The notes: generated by a model not told the origin, from the letters alone. Shown: positions 24,332-34,108, counted from the stretch's first letter. The stretch is DNA of 46,884 bases from SIG452 sp045540295 (GCA_045540295.1 JAZQGY010000024.1:1-46884); one strand, 5' to 3'. A program made the numbers and translations.

Positions 24332-24377
24332 AATGTCAAAATATCAAACTGTCAAAAATACCAAAAATATCAAAAAG
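24332..24377. repeat. Imperfect 8-9 bp tandem repeat upstream of eutH
   Basis: On the minus strand about five tandem units close to ATTTTTGAY (ATTTTTGGT, ATTTTTGAC, AGTTTGAT, ATTTTGAC). One unit creates a TTGACA box. It lies in the 85-bp gap between the dehydrogenase and eutH. Confidence 0.5.
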
Positions 24378-24378
24378 A

Positions 24379-25782
24379 TTAAAAACAGATTTTGCCGGGA
24401 TTTAAGATGTTTTTTTCATCAAACACCTTTTTTATGCCCTGCATAATGCCAATCGGCACATCACCAAGCTGTTTTTTTAAGTATTCTTTTTTGGCATAGC
24501 CGATGCCGTGTTCTCCGGATACTAACCCGCCCAATTCTTCTGCTTTTTCATACATTTTATCAAAACATACGGACAAAGTGTTCTTCCAGTCTGCATCGTT
24601 TAAACTGTCACGACAAATGTATACGTGCAAGTTACCGTCACCTGCGTGACCGAAGCTGGGAATACGAACTTTTTGTTCCTCTGCCAGGGCATGAGTAAAC
24701 TTAATAAATTCATCCACTCGGTTAACAGGCACCACCACATCACATTCATCCATTTCGGGTGTAGATGCTTTAATGGCTTCCAAAAATGCACCGCGGGCAG
24801 ACCAAACGGATTTTTTTCGTTCCTCGGTATCCACGATATAGGCATCCAAAGCGCCAATAGAAAGGCACAAGTCTGCCACGGCCTTCATATCTGCATCCAC
24901 CTGCGACTCAGTATTTCCGTCAAAGGTCAAAAGGATATAGGCATCATTTTTTGTATCGGGAAATTTTTTGCCAAGATAGTCTTCTGCAAACAGAATGGTG
25001 TCACGAGACATATACTCGATCGCAGTAGGAGTAATTTTGGAACGAAAAATCTGAGGTACTGCTTCAATCGCACTTTTCATATCGGCAAAAGGCACCAATA
25101 AAGACAAAGAAACCTTAGGAAGCGGAATCACTTCCAACACCGCCTCGGTAATAATACATAAAGTTCCTTCAGAACCCACAACCAAATCTTTTAAGCTGTA
25201 GCCGGAGCTGTTTTTGGCAACTTTTGCACCAAGCTCCATAATTTCGCCATTGGGCATTACCACAGTCAATGCTCGCACATAATCACGGGTAACGCCATAT
25301 TTTACCGCTCTCATTCCACCTGCATTGGTGGAAATATTACCGCCAATGGTAGCGGATTTTTCACCCGGATCAGGGGGATATAAGAAGTCATTTTCTTCCA
25401 CGAACGCTGCCAGCTCCATCAAAAGAACACCGGGCTGAACGGTTACGGTTAAGTTATCGGAATCCAGCTCCAGAATTTTGTTCATTTTGGTGGTTTCCAT
25501 TAAAATACCGCCACAAACAGGAACAGCAGACCCAACCAAACCGGTACCACTTCCACGAACGGTAACGGGAATCGTTTTTTGGTATGCCAATTTCATTACT
25601 GCAGAAATTTCTTCGGTGGTATGCACACGGATTAACACCTCGGGCATTTTTTCAATCCCACCCAGTTCATCATGCGCATAGTCGGGACTGATAGCATCAC
25701 CCACCAACACATTTTCTGCCCCTAAAATATCCTGTAATTTTTTGATATCCTCAAAGGTTACTTTATTTCTTTCGTTACACAT
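24379..25782 (-). CDS. FAD-linked D-lactate/glycolate dehydrogenase (GlcD/LctD-type)
   Basis: 467 residues. The PCMH-type FAD domain shows VTVRGSGTGLVGSAVP, PPDPGEKSATIGGNISTNAGG and GVTRDYV; the C-terminal cap shows SFGHAGDGNLHVY and SGEHGIGYAKKEYL, ending NPGKICF. With EtfB and EtfA directly upstream, the set matches the electron-bifurcating lactate dehydrogenase (LctBCD) of acetogens, which couples NAD+-dependent lactate oxidation to ferredoxin oxidation. The ATG at 25782 has AAGGAGGG 8-9 nt upstream and overlaps the etfA end by 8 bp; the upstream ATG at 25809 lacks a good site. Confidence 0.92.
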   Translation of the reverse strand: MCNERNKVTFEDIKKLQDILGAENVLVGDAISPDYAHDELGGIEKMPEVLIRVHTTEEISAVMKLAYQKTIPVTVRGSGTGLVGSAVPVCGGILMETTKMNKILELDSDNLTVTVQPGVLLMELAAFVEENDFLYPPDPGEKSATIGGNISTNAGGMRAVKYGVTRDYVRALTVVMPNGEIMELGAKVAKNSSGYSLKDLVVGSEGTLCIITEAVLEVIPLPKVSLSLLVPFADMKSAIEAVPQIFRSKITPTAIEYMSRDTILFAEDYLGKKFPDTKNDAYILLTFDGNTESQVDADMKAVADLCLSIGALDAYIVDTEERKKSVWSARGAFLEAIKASTPEMDECDVVVPVNRVDEFIKFTHALAEEQKVRIPSFGHAGDGNLHVYICRDSLNDADWKNTLSVCFDKMYEKAEELGGLVSGEHGIGYAKKEYLKKQLGDVPIGIMQGIKKVFDEKNILNPGKICF

Positions 25783-26971
25783 TTGCTTCGCCCTCCTTGA
25801 TGTTTGCAATCAGTTGGGGTAAAATTTCAGCTACATCCCCCACAATGGCATAATGCGCCACATCAAAAATAGGAGCGGACTTATCGGTATTCACAGCCAC
25901 GATGCAATCGGAAGATTTCATCCCTGCAGCAAACTGAACCGCACCGGAAATTCCGAGGCAAATGATAAATTTGGGTTTGACCGTTCTGCCGGACAGGCCA
26001 ATTTGGTGTTTTGCACCCATAATGTTTGCTTCCACCAGCGGTCTGGTACAAGCCACCACGCCTCCAAGCAAGTCGGCAAGTTCCTTTGCCTGATTGCGAA
26101 GCGCCTCGCTCATAGCACCTCTGCCAACGGCAACCACTACATCCGCTTCGGAAATATCAATATCCTTTGGTTTATCTACCGTGGAAATTACGGAAATTGC
26201 AGAAGTGAGTTTCTCCTTTGCAATCTCCATTGTGATAATTTCCCCACTTGCTTCTTTTGTGGGAGCCGGTTCAGAAAACACTTTATAACGGACAGTACAG
26301 AACTGCGGACGGGTATCCGGCGAAATAATCTGCGCCATAATGTTACCGCCGAATGCGGGACGAATCTGCACCAAATCAGTGTTTTCTTTCATCTCTAACA
26401 CAGTGCAGTCTGCAGTTAAGCCTGCTCGCTGTCTTGCTGCCACACGGGGTGCCAGCTGGCGCCCTAAGTTGGTGGCACCGATTAACACGGATGAAGGTTT
26501 TACTTTTTCAATAAAATCGCAGAAACAAGCGGTATAAGGCTCAATCCGAAAATCTTTGAGCTCCGCTTTGTCGTACACAAAGACCTGATCCACACCATAG
26601 TGCAATAGTTTTTCTGCACTGTTTCCAATGGAATCACACATCATCAGCGCATATACGGGATGGCCGGTCACTTTAGCAAGCTCCGCGGCTTTTCCTAAAA
26701 GCTCATAGGTTACACGGTGGATTTTTCCTGCCATATGGTCCACGTAGACACAAATTCCCTTCCAAAAGGATTTGTCCACGCTTTTTTTCGCATCTTCTTC
26801 GTAAGTTATCACACCGCCTGATTTTTTCACACAAAGCTTACACATTTTGCAGGCGGAGGAAATATCTAATTTATCATTTTCATATAAAATTGCTCCAAAG
26901 GGGCAAAGGGACTGAATTTGGGGGGCATTTTCTTTGGTAACAAGGCTCTGATGAACTACTAATTTTCCCAT
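25775..26971 (-). CDS. etfA: Electron transfer flavoprotein alpha subunit with N-terminal cluster domain
   Basis: 398 residues. An N-terminal ferredoxin-like extension (residues about 1-60) has four cysteines: C23 in SLCPFGAI and C41/C44/C47 in CKMCKLC. These probably bind one iron-sulfur cluster. The EtfA body follows, with the FAD domain at the C-terminus (VGRGAMSEA, HQIGLSGRTVKPKF, GISGAVQF, DCIVAVNTD). Such N-terminal extensions are found in EtfA partners of bifurcating lactate dehydrogenase and caffeyl-CoA reductase. It lies 15 nt after etfB. Confidence 0.94.
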   Translation of the reverse strand: MGKLVVHQSLVTKENAPQIQSLCPFGAILYENDKLDISSACKMCKLCVKKSGGVITYEEDAKKSVDKSFWKGICVYVDHMAGKIHRVTYELLGKAAELAKVTGHPVYALMMCDSIGNSAEKLLHYGVDQVFVYDKAELKDFRIEPYTACFCDFIEKVKPSSVLIGATNLGRQLAPRVAARQRAGLTADCTVLEMKENTDLVQIRPAFGGNIMAQIISPDTRPQFCTVRYKVFSEPAPTKEASGEIITMEIAKEKLTSAISVISTVDKPKDIDISEADVVVAVGRGAMSEALRNQAKELADLLGGVVACTRPLVEANIMGAKHQIGLSGRTVKPKFIICLGISGAVQFAAGMKSSDCIVAVNTDKSAPIFDVAHYAIVGDVAEILPQLIANIKEGEANV

Positions 26972-26986
26972 GATGCTTCCCCCTCT

Positions 26987-27775
26987 CTACACCAGTTTCC
27001 GATCACGGATTAACTGATACAAACCTTCTGCCTGCTGGGTAGAATTCCCTGAAATGGTTCGTTTTTCAGAATTCTTTTCCGGCGGGAAAATCCGTTCCAC
27101 CTGGGTGGCAGAGCCAGTAAGACCGTAATGGTTAGGGTTCTGATCCGAAAAATCAGAGAAGGTGTAAATATTAATGAAATCATCAGTAACGGTTTGCAAC
27201 ACCTTATAAGACGGCAATCTGGGAGAGTTGATGTCTCCATCTACGGAAAGTAGGCACGGAAGCTTCACCTTCATAGTAGCGACTTTATCGTCTAAAGATG
27301 CTGTTACCGTGATATCTTTTTCTGTTACATCCGTAACAGACAACACATTTGCCACATTGGGGATTCCTAAAAATTCAGATACCTCAGCTCCAACCTGAGC
27401 GGTATCTCCATCCGTAGTCTGTTTTCCACAGAGAATTAAATCGAACTCCCCTGCTTTTTGGATGCCTTGAGAGATGGTATAAGCAGTTGCTAACACATCG
27501 GCACCGGCAAATTTTCTGTCAGACAAAACAGCACCTTTCTTGGCGCCCATACAAATGGCTTCCGTAATAATGCTTTTTGCCTGAGGAGGTCCCATGGTAA
27601 GTACTTCCACGCTGCCGCCGTATCGTTCGGTTAAAGACAGCGCAGTTTCGATGGCGTATAAATCATAGGGATTCATTTTGCTTTGAATCCCGTCTCGTTT
27701 TAACACGCCGGTTACCGGATCAACTTCCACATTGGAGGAACCGGGTACTTGTTTAATGCAAACCAGAATTTTCAT
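26987..27775 (-). CDS. etfB: Electron transfer flavoprotein beta subunit
   Basis: 262 residues. MKILVCIKQVPGSS, the NPYDLYAIETAL segment, MGPPQAKSII and LILCGKQTTDGDTAQVGAEVSEFLG are EtfB signatures. The last includes the nucleotide-binding loop that in bifurcating Etf holds the second FAD. It forms the EtfAB heterodimer with the next gene. GGAGA lies before the ATG. Confidence 0.95.
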   Translation of the reverse strand: MKILVCIKQVPGSSNVEVDPVTGVLKRDGIQSKMNPYDLYAIETALSLTERYGGSVEVLTMGPPQAKSIITEAICMGAKKGAVLSDRKFAGADVLATAYTISQGIQKAGEFDLILCGKQTTDGDTAQVGAEVSEFLGIPNVANVLSVTDVTEKDITVTASLDDKVATMKVKLPCLLSVDGDINSPRLPSYKVLQTVTDDFINIYTFSDFSDQNPNHYGLTGSATQVERIFPPEKNSEKRTISGNSTQQAEGLYQLIRDRKLV

Positions 27776-27800
27776 AGAGGTCTCCTTTACGTTGTTGCAA

Positions 27801-28601
27801 TTACAAAGTTTTCATCCAAAGGACTGCCTGCTCTACCCAACGGCTGATATTTTCGCCGATATGATAGTCAGCCTGACCTGTAATTTCATTTCCTAATCCA
27901 AAGCCGTGCCTTCTGTGCGGATAGATATGCAGTTCAAAAGGAACATTTGCTTTGCGGTATGCCGTTGCCAAAATGAGTGAATTTTCCACGGGGACGGCAT
28001 CATCTGCACCGCCATGCACAATGAATGCCGGAACCGTATTTTCATCCACCAAGTTTTCTAAGCTGACAGATGCCAATTCTTCCTTAGTTGGATTCTGAGT
28101 GCAAAGCAAGTTTTTAAAACTGTCCTGGTGAGAAAATTCCGGATTCCCCGTTACTACGGGATACATCAGAATAACTCCTTTTGGCTTATTGTAGCCGTAA
28201 GGCATAGGAACAGCTTCTTGCAATTCTTTCCGCATCCACATAGTCGCCAAAGTACCGCACAGATGTCCGCCGGCAGAAAAGCCAAGGGCATATACTTCTT
28301 CCGAATCAATGCCGTATTCTTCAGCGTGGTCACGAATGTGCTTCATTGCTTTGGTTGCCTGAATCAACTGATCAGGGAATTTATTTTTCATCTTATTCAC
28401 AGAGTAGCGAAGCACAAATGCATTAAATCCATAAGGAATAAACGCTTGCGCCACAGGATCGCCTTCCACGAAATTATCCACAAATTCATATCCGCCACCA
28501 GGAAGAATCAAGATAGCTTTTCGTTTGTACCAGGGATTCTGGTCGCAAATATAAGTCCAAAGTTCTGCTTCATCATCTATCATAATTTTCTCAAATTTCA
28601 T
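27801..28601 (-). CDS. Alpha/beta hydrolase (acetyl-xylan-esterase/BD-FAE-like)
   Basis: 266 residues. Oxyanion segment LILPGGGYEFV, nucleophile S109 in GFSAGGHL, acid in HGGADDAVPVE, and histidine in PHRRHGFG. The pattern matches the carbohydrate-esterase-like hydrolases that remove acetyl or feruloyl groups from plant polysaccharide fragments. No signal peptide, so it works on imported substrates. GGAG precedes the ATG. It lies between a sugar isomerase/epimerase and etfB with short gaps. Confidence 0.87.
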   Translation of the reverse strand: MKFEKIMIDDEAELWTYICDQNPWYKRKAILILPGGGYEFVDNFVEGDPVAQAFIPYGFNAFVLRYSVNKMKNKFPDQLIQATKAMKHIRDHAEEYGIDSEEVYALGFSAGGHLCGTLATMWMRKELQEAVPMPYGYNKPKGVILMYPVVTGNPEFSHQDSFKNLLCTQNPTKEELASVSLENLVDENTVPAFIVHGGADDAVPVENSLILATAYRKANVPFELHIYPHRRHGFGLGNEITGQADYHIGENISRWVEQAVLWMKTL

Positions 28602-28618
28602 TCATGTTGTCTCCTTTT

Positions 28619-29527
28619 TTATTCTTCATAGACGCCGTAAGCGGAAAGTATATACCGGCACATCGAATACGTTAGGGAAAGCGTCTCTTTTTTCAGTGCC
28701 AAATTAACATTTTGTAAAGGTCCCCGGGGCACTTGATCACGATATTGAAAAAAATTTTTGATTTCCAACGTAAAATACCCCTGAAAATGGGATTGAATCA
28801 AACCTCGCATCAAAGAATCAAAGTTTGCTGTTCCCATAAACGGAATCAAGTGTTCGTCTGTTTCCCCATGATTATCGTGAACATGGATTGCTTTTAAATT
28901 GGTCCCCAGTTCCAAAATTTCTTTTTCTTGGTTAAGTCCGTCAATATGGGCGTGTCCTACATCCCATACTGCTCCGAATAAGGGGTGATTCATATGGGCA
29001 ATAAGTGCATTTAAGTCTCTTGCGAAAATAGGAAAGTAGCATCCCTGGATACAATGTTTGATGGTGGTGTTTTCAAATAAGATGTGTACCTGATACCGTT
29101 CCATCGCAGGAATCAAGGCTTGAAAATACGGCTTGTTTGCCTTGAAATAGGCTTCACTGTCATCCGGATATTTGAACTGTGAAAAGAACCCGGAATGCAC
29201 CACCATATGAGAGATTCCTAAAATGCTGCAAGCCTCAATGGCACGGATTGTGGCAAAAATCCCTTTGTCAGAAGTGTAATTTTCTCGGATAACTACCTCC
29301 GGTGCATGAGCCTGCACAAAACGGATTCCCACAGCGTCTGCCGCCTGCCTGATCCTTGTTGCAGTTGCTTGCCAATCGTCTGCCATCAGCCAATGGTTCG
29401 GTTCCGTCAACACATTCCCAAAATAGTAATCCAAATACCGAAATCCAGTATTCTGATAAACAGAAACCACCTGTTCAGGAGTGTCAAGAAAAGGCTGTAT
29501 CCCTCTCGTAGTTGTTGCTATCTTCAT
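28619..29527 (-). CDS. Sugar phosphate isomerase/epimerase (AP-endonuclease-2-like TIM barrel)
   Basis: 302 residues of the xylose-isomerase-like barrel fold. Probable metal ligands are the Glu in ILFENTTIKHC, Asp and His in WDVGHAHIDG, His in IHVHDNHGETDEHL and Glu in FTLEIKNFF. The family acts on ketoses, inosose or sugar acids; substrate unknown. It lies between two esterases in one probable operon. Confidence 0.88.
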   Translation of the reverse strand: MKIATTTRGIQPFLDTPEQVVSVYQNTGFRYLDYYFGNVLTEPNHWLMADDWQATATRIRQAADAVGIRFVQAHAPEVVIRENYTSDKGIFATIRAIEACSILGISHMVVHSGFFSQFKYPDDSEAYFKANKPYFQALIPAMERYQVHILFENTTIKHCIQGCYFPIFARDLNALIAHMNHPLFGAVWDVGHAHIDGLNQEKEILELGTNLKAIHVHDNHGETDEHLIPFMGTANFDSLMRGLIQSHFQGYFTLEIKNFFQYRDQVPRGPLQNVNLALKKETLSLTYSMCRYILSAYGVYEE

Positions 29528-29545
29528 TGTAATTGTCCTTTTTGT

Positions 29546-30313
29546 TTACTTGTTGTCAAACATCCATTTCATGACATACTGAATATACTCATCCCAGAAT
29601 ACCCAACAATGAACACCTGCGGATTCCCGGTAGGTGTAATCAAAATGGAGCGTTTCAAATTTTTCACGCAATTTCACATTATCCTGATACAGAAAATCTT
29701 CCGTGCCAACGCCCATATACACACGGGGTTTCACTGCAAGTTTATCGGTTTCTTCTGCCAGGGAAAATAGGTCCTCACATGCGGGAATTTCTAAATCTTC
29801 TCCGAACACAGGAACCATAATATCAGGACACCCTTTCGTCCAGCTACGAATATCCGCAACTGCGGATAATCCTGCAATAGCAGTATAGCGATCGGGATTT
29901 CTAAGCCCGATTTTTAATGCACCGTAGCCTCCCATGGAGAGTCCTGCAATAAAGTTGTTTTCTCTTTTCCTGGAAATACCAAAGAATTCCTCCATCAGAC
30001 GGGGCAACTCCTCGGAAATATAAGTATAGTATTTTTCGCCATGTTTCATATCAGTGTAGAAACCTTTTCCGCCAAAGGGCATTACCACACAGATGCCGTA
30101 TTCATCAGCATAGCGTTCAATGGAAGTACGACGAAGCCAGATGGAATGGTCATCGCTTAATCCATGCAAAAGATAAAGGCATTTATATTCTTGATCACTT
30201 GCCTTTCCCTCCACGCCGATTTGTCCGGTGGTGCTTCTTTGCGGCTTGAACACATTGACGGTGGTTTCAAAGCCTAATGATTCGCTGTAAAAATGTGCTT
30301 CAAAAAAAGCCAT
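29546..30313 (-). CDS. Putative esterase (tributyrin-esterase/S-formylglutathione-hydrolase-like)
   Basis: 255 residues. LLHGLSDDHSIWLRRTS opens the catalytic domain, the nucleophile is S126 in GLSMGGYGALKIG, and a late His lies in GVHCWVFWDEYI. No signal peptide. It resembles EstA-type cytoplasmic esterases that act on short acyl esters and acetylated sugars. It follows the nucleoside permease by 53 nt with no terminator between them, and GGAGA precedes the ATG. Confidence 0.88.
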   Translation of the reverse strand: MAFFEAHFYSESLGFETTVNVFKPQRSTTGQIGVEGKASDQEYKCLYLLHGLSDDHSIWLRRTSIERYADEYGICVVMPFGGKGFYTDMKHGEKYYTYISEELPRLMEEFFGISRKRENNFIAGLSMGGYGALKIGLRNPDRYTAIAGLSAVADIRSWTKGCPDIMVPVFGEDLEIPACEDLFSLAEETDKLAVKPRVYMGVGTEDFLYQDNVKLREKFETLHFDYTYRESAGVHCWVFWDEYIQYVMKWMFDNK

Positions 30314-30366
30314 ATCAATTTCTCCTTTTGTATACTGTTATGAGACTGACCCCTGGGATATACCGG

Positions 30367-31344
30367 CTACCGTTCTTCTCTAAAATAGGGTAAACCAAGT
30401 GCTTCAGGGGGCTGATTTTCCTTCTTGTTGCGAATACTGGTGATAATTAAAACCACAACAGTTACCACATAAGGGAGCATATCAAACAGCAATTTACTGC
30501 TGACACTGATATTGGGAATATAGGTAGGAATTACATATAAAAATCCAAACAGAATGGAGCCTAAGATACTGAGAGCCGGCTTCCACATGGAAAAGATAAC
30601 CAGCGCAATTGCCAGCCAGCCACGGTCACCAAATCCGTTGTTAGACCAAACGCCGTTGGCATAGTCCATCACGTAATACAGTCCGCCAAGGCCTGCAATC
30701 GCACTGCCTAAGCAGGTGAAAATATACTTATATTTTGTTACGTTAATTCCTGCAGCATCAGCGGTTTCAGGGTTTTCTCCTACTGCCCTTAAATGAAGGC
30801 CAACCCTGGTTTTATTTAGCATAAAGGAACAAACCAGTGCAATGATAATTGCCACATACACCAAAAAACCGTAGGACAAGAAAATATCGCCGAACCATCC
30901 CAAGCTGCCGGCAAACGGAAGTTGTGTTTTGAAAACCTGACTGGTCTTGGAAAGTGCAATGGAAGGAACATCTAAGTTCACCAGTTTAATCAGAGAGCCG
31001 CCAAAAAAGTTCCCAACCCCAATACCGAAAGTAGTCAAAGCCAACCCGGTTACGTTCTGATTTGCACGAAGGGTAACAGTTAAAAAGCAATAAATCAATC
31101 CCATCAAAAGAGAGCCCACGATAGAGCAAACAAGGGGAATCAACACGGTTAGCCAGGGATCCATCACAGCCCCGCTGTGTTCATAAAGGAAGGCGCCTGC
31201 TACACCGCTGATTGCTCCCACATACATAATACCGGGAATCCCCAGGTTCAGATGTCCTGATTTTTCGGTAAGGATTTCGCCGGTGGAACCAAGCAACAAA
31301 GGAGTTCCCTGCATGACTGCACGTTGAATAATTGTTGTTACCAT
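30367..31344 (-). CDS. Nucleoside-type ABC transporter permease (NupQ/YufQ-like)
   Basis: 325 residues, about nine membrane segments. STGEILTEKSGHLNLGIPG at the N-terminus and RAVGENPETADAAGINV in the middle are typical of the branched-chain/BMP permease family that imports nucleosides. It overlaps the preceding permease by 7 bp. The pair forms the membrane channel used with the ATPase at 32447-33991. Confidence 0.93.
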   Translation of the reverse strand: MVTTIIQRAVMQGTPLLLGSTGEILTEKSGHLNLGIPGIMYVGAISGVAGAFLYEHSGAVMDPWLTVLIPLVCSIVGSLLMGLIYCFLTVTLRANQNVTGLALTTFGIGVGNFFGGSLIKLVNLDVPSIALSKTSQVFKTQLPFAGSLGWFGDIFLSYGFLVYVAIIIALVCSFMLNKTRVGLHLRAVGENPETADAAGINVTKYKYIFTCLGSAIAGLGGLYYVMDYANGVWSNNGFGDRGWLAIALVIFSMWKPALSILGSILFGFLYVIPTYIPNISVSSKLLFDMLPYVVTVVVLIITSIRNKKENQPPEALGLPYFREER

Positions 31345-32450
31345 ACATTTTCCTCCTTATTTTTGAATTTCAATTTATAGTTAATAAAGAATTCCGCCCC
31401 GATAATAAAGAAAATAATGATTCCGGTGATAATATCGGAGAAGGAAGAATTGAGGCGGTATACCTCCGAAATCTTGGATGCGCCCTTTTCTAAGAACACA
31501 ATCAAAAGAGAAGTAAATATCATATAAATGGGATTAAACTTCGCAAGCCAGGATACCATAATTGCGGTGTATCCTCTTCCGCCTGCAGTATCACTCTTTA
31601 AAGAGTGGTCAGTGCCGGCAACCAGCAAGAACCCGGTGATGCCACAGATAGCACCGGAAATGGCCATGGTGCGAAGCACTACTTTTTTCACGTTGATTCC
31701 AATATATCTGGCAGTATTTACACTTTCACCCACAACAGAAATTTCATAGCCTTGCTTACTGTATTTTAAATAGATAAACATTAACACGGTAAGCACTGCC
31801 ACAATCAGAATGTTAATCAGGTATTTCTGACCAAGGATTGTGGGAAGCTGCCCGAATTCCAGCACTCTGGGAGTACCGGAGCCCTTGGGCATAGACATTT
31901 CCAGCGTGAAGAATGCAACCAACTGAATAGCAATATAGTTCATCATCAGCGTGAAGAGAGTTTCGTTGGCATTGATTTTGGTTTTAAAGAATGCCGGAAC
32001 CAATCCCCAGAGAGCACCTGCTAAAACACTGGCTAAAAACATCACGGGAATCAGTACGGGTGCCGGAAGGACTTCTCCTAAAAAAATCATGCAGCAGGCA
32101 CTAGCCAAACCACCGATTAAGACCTGACCCTCTGCCCCGATATTCCAGAACTTCATTTTAAAGGCAGGCGTAACCGCCAGTGCAACACAAAGTAGAATCG
32201 CCGTATTCTGAATCAAATTCCAAGTAAGACGGGAAGTTCCAACAGCTCCCTTAATCATCGTGGAGTACATTTCCATAGGATTTAAATCTGTTAAAGAAAC
32301 GGTCACGATACTGCACACAATCAGCGCCAGAACAATGGCTGCAAAGCGGATGAGCCATCCTTCCCACCACATAATATCGTCACGCTTAACAATATGGCAA
32401 CGAGCACCGGACTGATGCTTGCCCTTTGCCAAAGTGTTTACTTCTTTCAC
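31338..32450 (-). CDS. Nucleoside-type ABC transporter permease (NupP/YufP-like)
   Basis: 370 residues with a polar N-terminal tail and about ten membrane segments. FWNIGAEGQVLIGGL, NANETLFTLMMNYIAIQL and VVGESVNTARYIGINV are signatures of the BMP-linked permease. The start is GTG, overlapping the ATPase stop in a GTGA junction, with GGAGGTG 9 nt upstream, so translation is coupled. Confidence 0.93.
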   Translation of the reverse strand: MKEVNTLAKGKHQSGARCHIVKRDDIMWWEGWLIRFAAIVLALIVCSIVTVSLTDLNPMEMYSTMIKGAVGTSRLTWNLIQNTAILLCVALAVTPAFKMKFWNIGAEGQVLIGGLASACCMIFLGEVLPAPVLIPVMFLASVLAGALWGLVPAFFKTKINANETLFTLMMNYIAIQLVAFFTLEMSMPKGSGTPRVLEFGQLPTILGQKYLINILIVAVLTVLMFIYLKYSKQGYEISVVGESVNTARYIGINVKKVVLRTMAISGAICGITGFLLVAGTDHSLKSDTAGGRGYTAIMVSWLAKFNPIYMIFTSLLIVFLEKGASKISEVYRLNSSFSDIITGIIIFFIIGAEFFINYKLKFKNKEENVW

Positions 32451-33991
32451 GAAACAGCACCTCCTTCGTCATCACAGGATTTCGTCATCAAAATACCGAT
32501 TTCTTCTTTGGTGGCGCTTCTTGCATCCACAATACCGGTAATTCTGCCGGAGCCAATGACTAAAATTCTGTCACACAGTTCCAATAAAACGTCTAAATCT
32601 TCTCCCACAAAAATAACGGCTACCCCTTTTTGCTTTTGTTCGTTTAAAAGATTGTAGATGGTGTAGGAGGAGTTAATATCCAAGCCTCGCACGGGATATG
32701 CTGCCATAAGCACGGTAGGAGAAGATGCAATTTCACGTCCTACCAGAATTTTCTGCACATTACCGCCGGAAAGACGTCTTACCGGAGTGTTTGCTGAAGG
32801 AGTTACCACTTCTAAGCGTTCGATAATTTCTTCCGCTAAGCTTTTCGGTTTTTTACGTTGCAGAAAGAAGGATTTTCCTTTTTTATAGCTTCTTAACATC
32901 ATGTTATCCACGATGTCCATATTGCCGACCAGCCCCATCCCCAAACGGTCTTCCGGAACAAAGGCAAGACGAACCCCCATCTGACGGATTTCCAGCGGTG
33001 TTTTGTCCCGCAGGTTTTCCACCTCGTGGGTTTTGGGATTATCATATAAAATTGCGCCATCTTCCAAGTGCTGAAGACCTGCAATAGCTTCTAACAATTC
33101 GCGCTGACCGCTTCCTGCAATACCGGCAATTCCTAAAATTTCACCGGATTTGGCTGTGAAAGATACATTATCTAAAAGTTTTACTCCATCTCTGTTGACG
33201 CAATTGATATTTTTTACCATCAACCGGTCCTGCGTGTCTTTGGGTTCACTTCTTTCAATATTCAAAGAAATTTTCTTACCAACCATCATTTCGGTCAGTT
33301 CTGCTTCGTTAGTCTCTGCGGTTTTCACAGTGCCAACATATTCACCCTTCCGCAATACTGCAACATTGTCCGACAATGCCAACACCTCGTGCAGCTTATG
33401 AGTGATAATAATAATTGCCTTGCCATCTTCACGCATATTGCGAAGCACAGAAAACAGTTTCAACGTTTCCTGAGGAGTTAACACAGCGGTAGGTTCATCC
33501 AAAATCAAAATATCTGCACCGCGGAACAGCACTTTGATAATTTCAACAGTTTGTTTTTCGGAAACCGACATTTCATAGATTTTCTTATCAGGATCCAGCT
33601 CAAAACCGTACTGTGCTGTGATTTCTTTAATTCGTTCAGTATATTTGGGCACATCGAAGCCTTTTTCGTCTTCTAAGCCCAGAACAATATTTTCGGCAGC
33701 AGTAAACACATTCACCAGCTTAAAATGCTGATGAATCATACCGATTTTATAACGAAAAGCATCCTTGGGAGATGCAATCAAAGCTTCTTCTCCATCCACA
33801 AAAATCTGACCGCTATCCGGATAATAGATACCGGAAACCATGTTCATAAGCGTTGTTTTACCACTTCCGTTTTCGCCCAGCACAGAAAGAATTTCTCCTT
33901 TTCTAACAGAAAGCGAAACGTTGTGATTGGCAACAACGCTACCAAAGGTTTTGGTAATATTTTTTAATTCCAATGCAAAATTTTGTTCCAT
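32447..33991 (-). CDS. Nucleoside-type ABC transporter ATP-binding protein (two fused ATPase domains)
   Basis: 514 residues. First domain: Walker A GENGSGKTTL, Walker B LILDEPTAVLTPQE, with a changed signature MSVSEKQTVEI. Second domain: degenerate Walker A GIAGSGQREL, canonical signature LSGGNVQKILVGRE, degenerate Walker B YPVRGLDINS. This asymmetry is normal for the RbsA/NupO class. The start at 33991 has TGGAG 8 nt upstream; the GTG at 34009 is in frame but less likely. Confidence 0.94.
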   Translation of the reverse strand: MEQNFALELKNITKTFGSVVANHNVSLSVRKGEILSVLGENGSGKTTLMNMVSGIYYPDSGQIFVDGEEALIASPKDAFRYKIGMIHQHFKLVNVFTAAENIVLGLEDEKGFDVPKYTERIKEITAQYGFELDPDKKIYEMSVSEKQTVEIIKVLFRGADILILDEPTAVLTPQETLKLFSVLRNMREDGKAIIIITHKLHEVLALSDNVAVLRKGEYVGTVKTAETNEAELTEMMVGKKISLNIERSEPKDTQDRLMVKNINCVNRDGVKLLDNVSFTAKSGEILGIAGIAGSGQRELLEAIAGLQHLEDGAILYDNPKTHEVENLRDKTPLEIRQMGVRLAFVPEDRLGMGLVGNMDIVDNMMLRSYKKGKSFFLQRKKPKSLAEEIIERLEVVTPSANTPVRRLSGGNVQKILVGREIASSPTVLMAAYPVRGLDINSSYTIYNLLNEQKQKGVAVIFVGEDLDVLLELCDRILVIGSGRITGIVDARSATKEEIGILMTKSCDDEGGAVS

Positions 33992-34080
33992 AACAAACTC
34001 CATTTTCACAGTATTCTATGCTCTTTCCCAAACACACAGCCTTTTTGCTTGGGAAAACACATAAAGTGCTAAAATCGAAG

Positions 34081-34108
34081 ATAGGGCGGAGATCTTCCCC
34101 GCCCTATG
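34081..34108. promoter_or_regulatory. Intergenic hairpin between bmp gene and ATPase gene
   Basis: Perfect 9-bp stem ATAGGGCGG / CCGCCCTAT just after the substrate-binding protein stop. There is no T-run, so it is more likely an mRNA-stabilising hairpin or leaky attenuator that keeps binding-protein mRNA more abundant than that of the membrane subunits. Confidence 0.6.
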
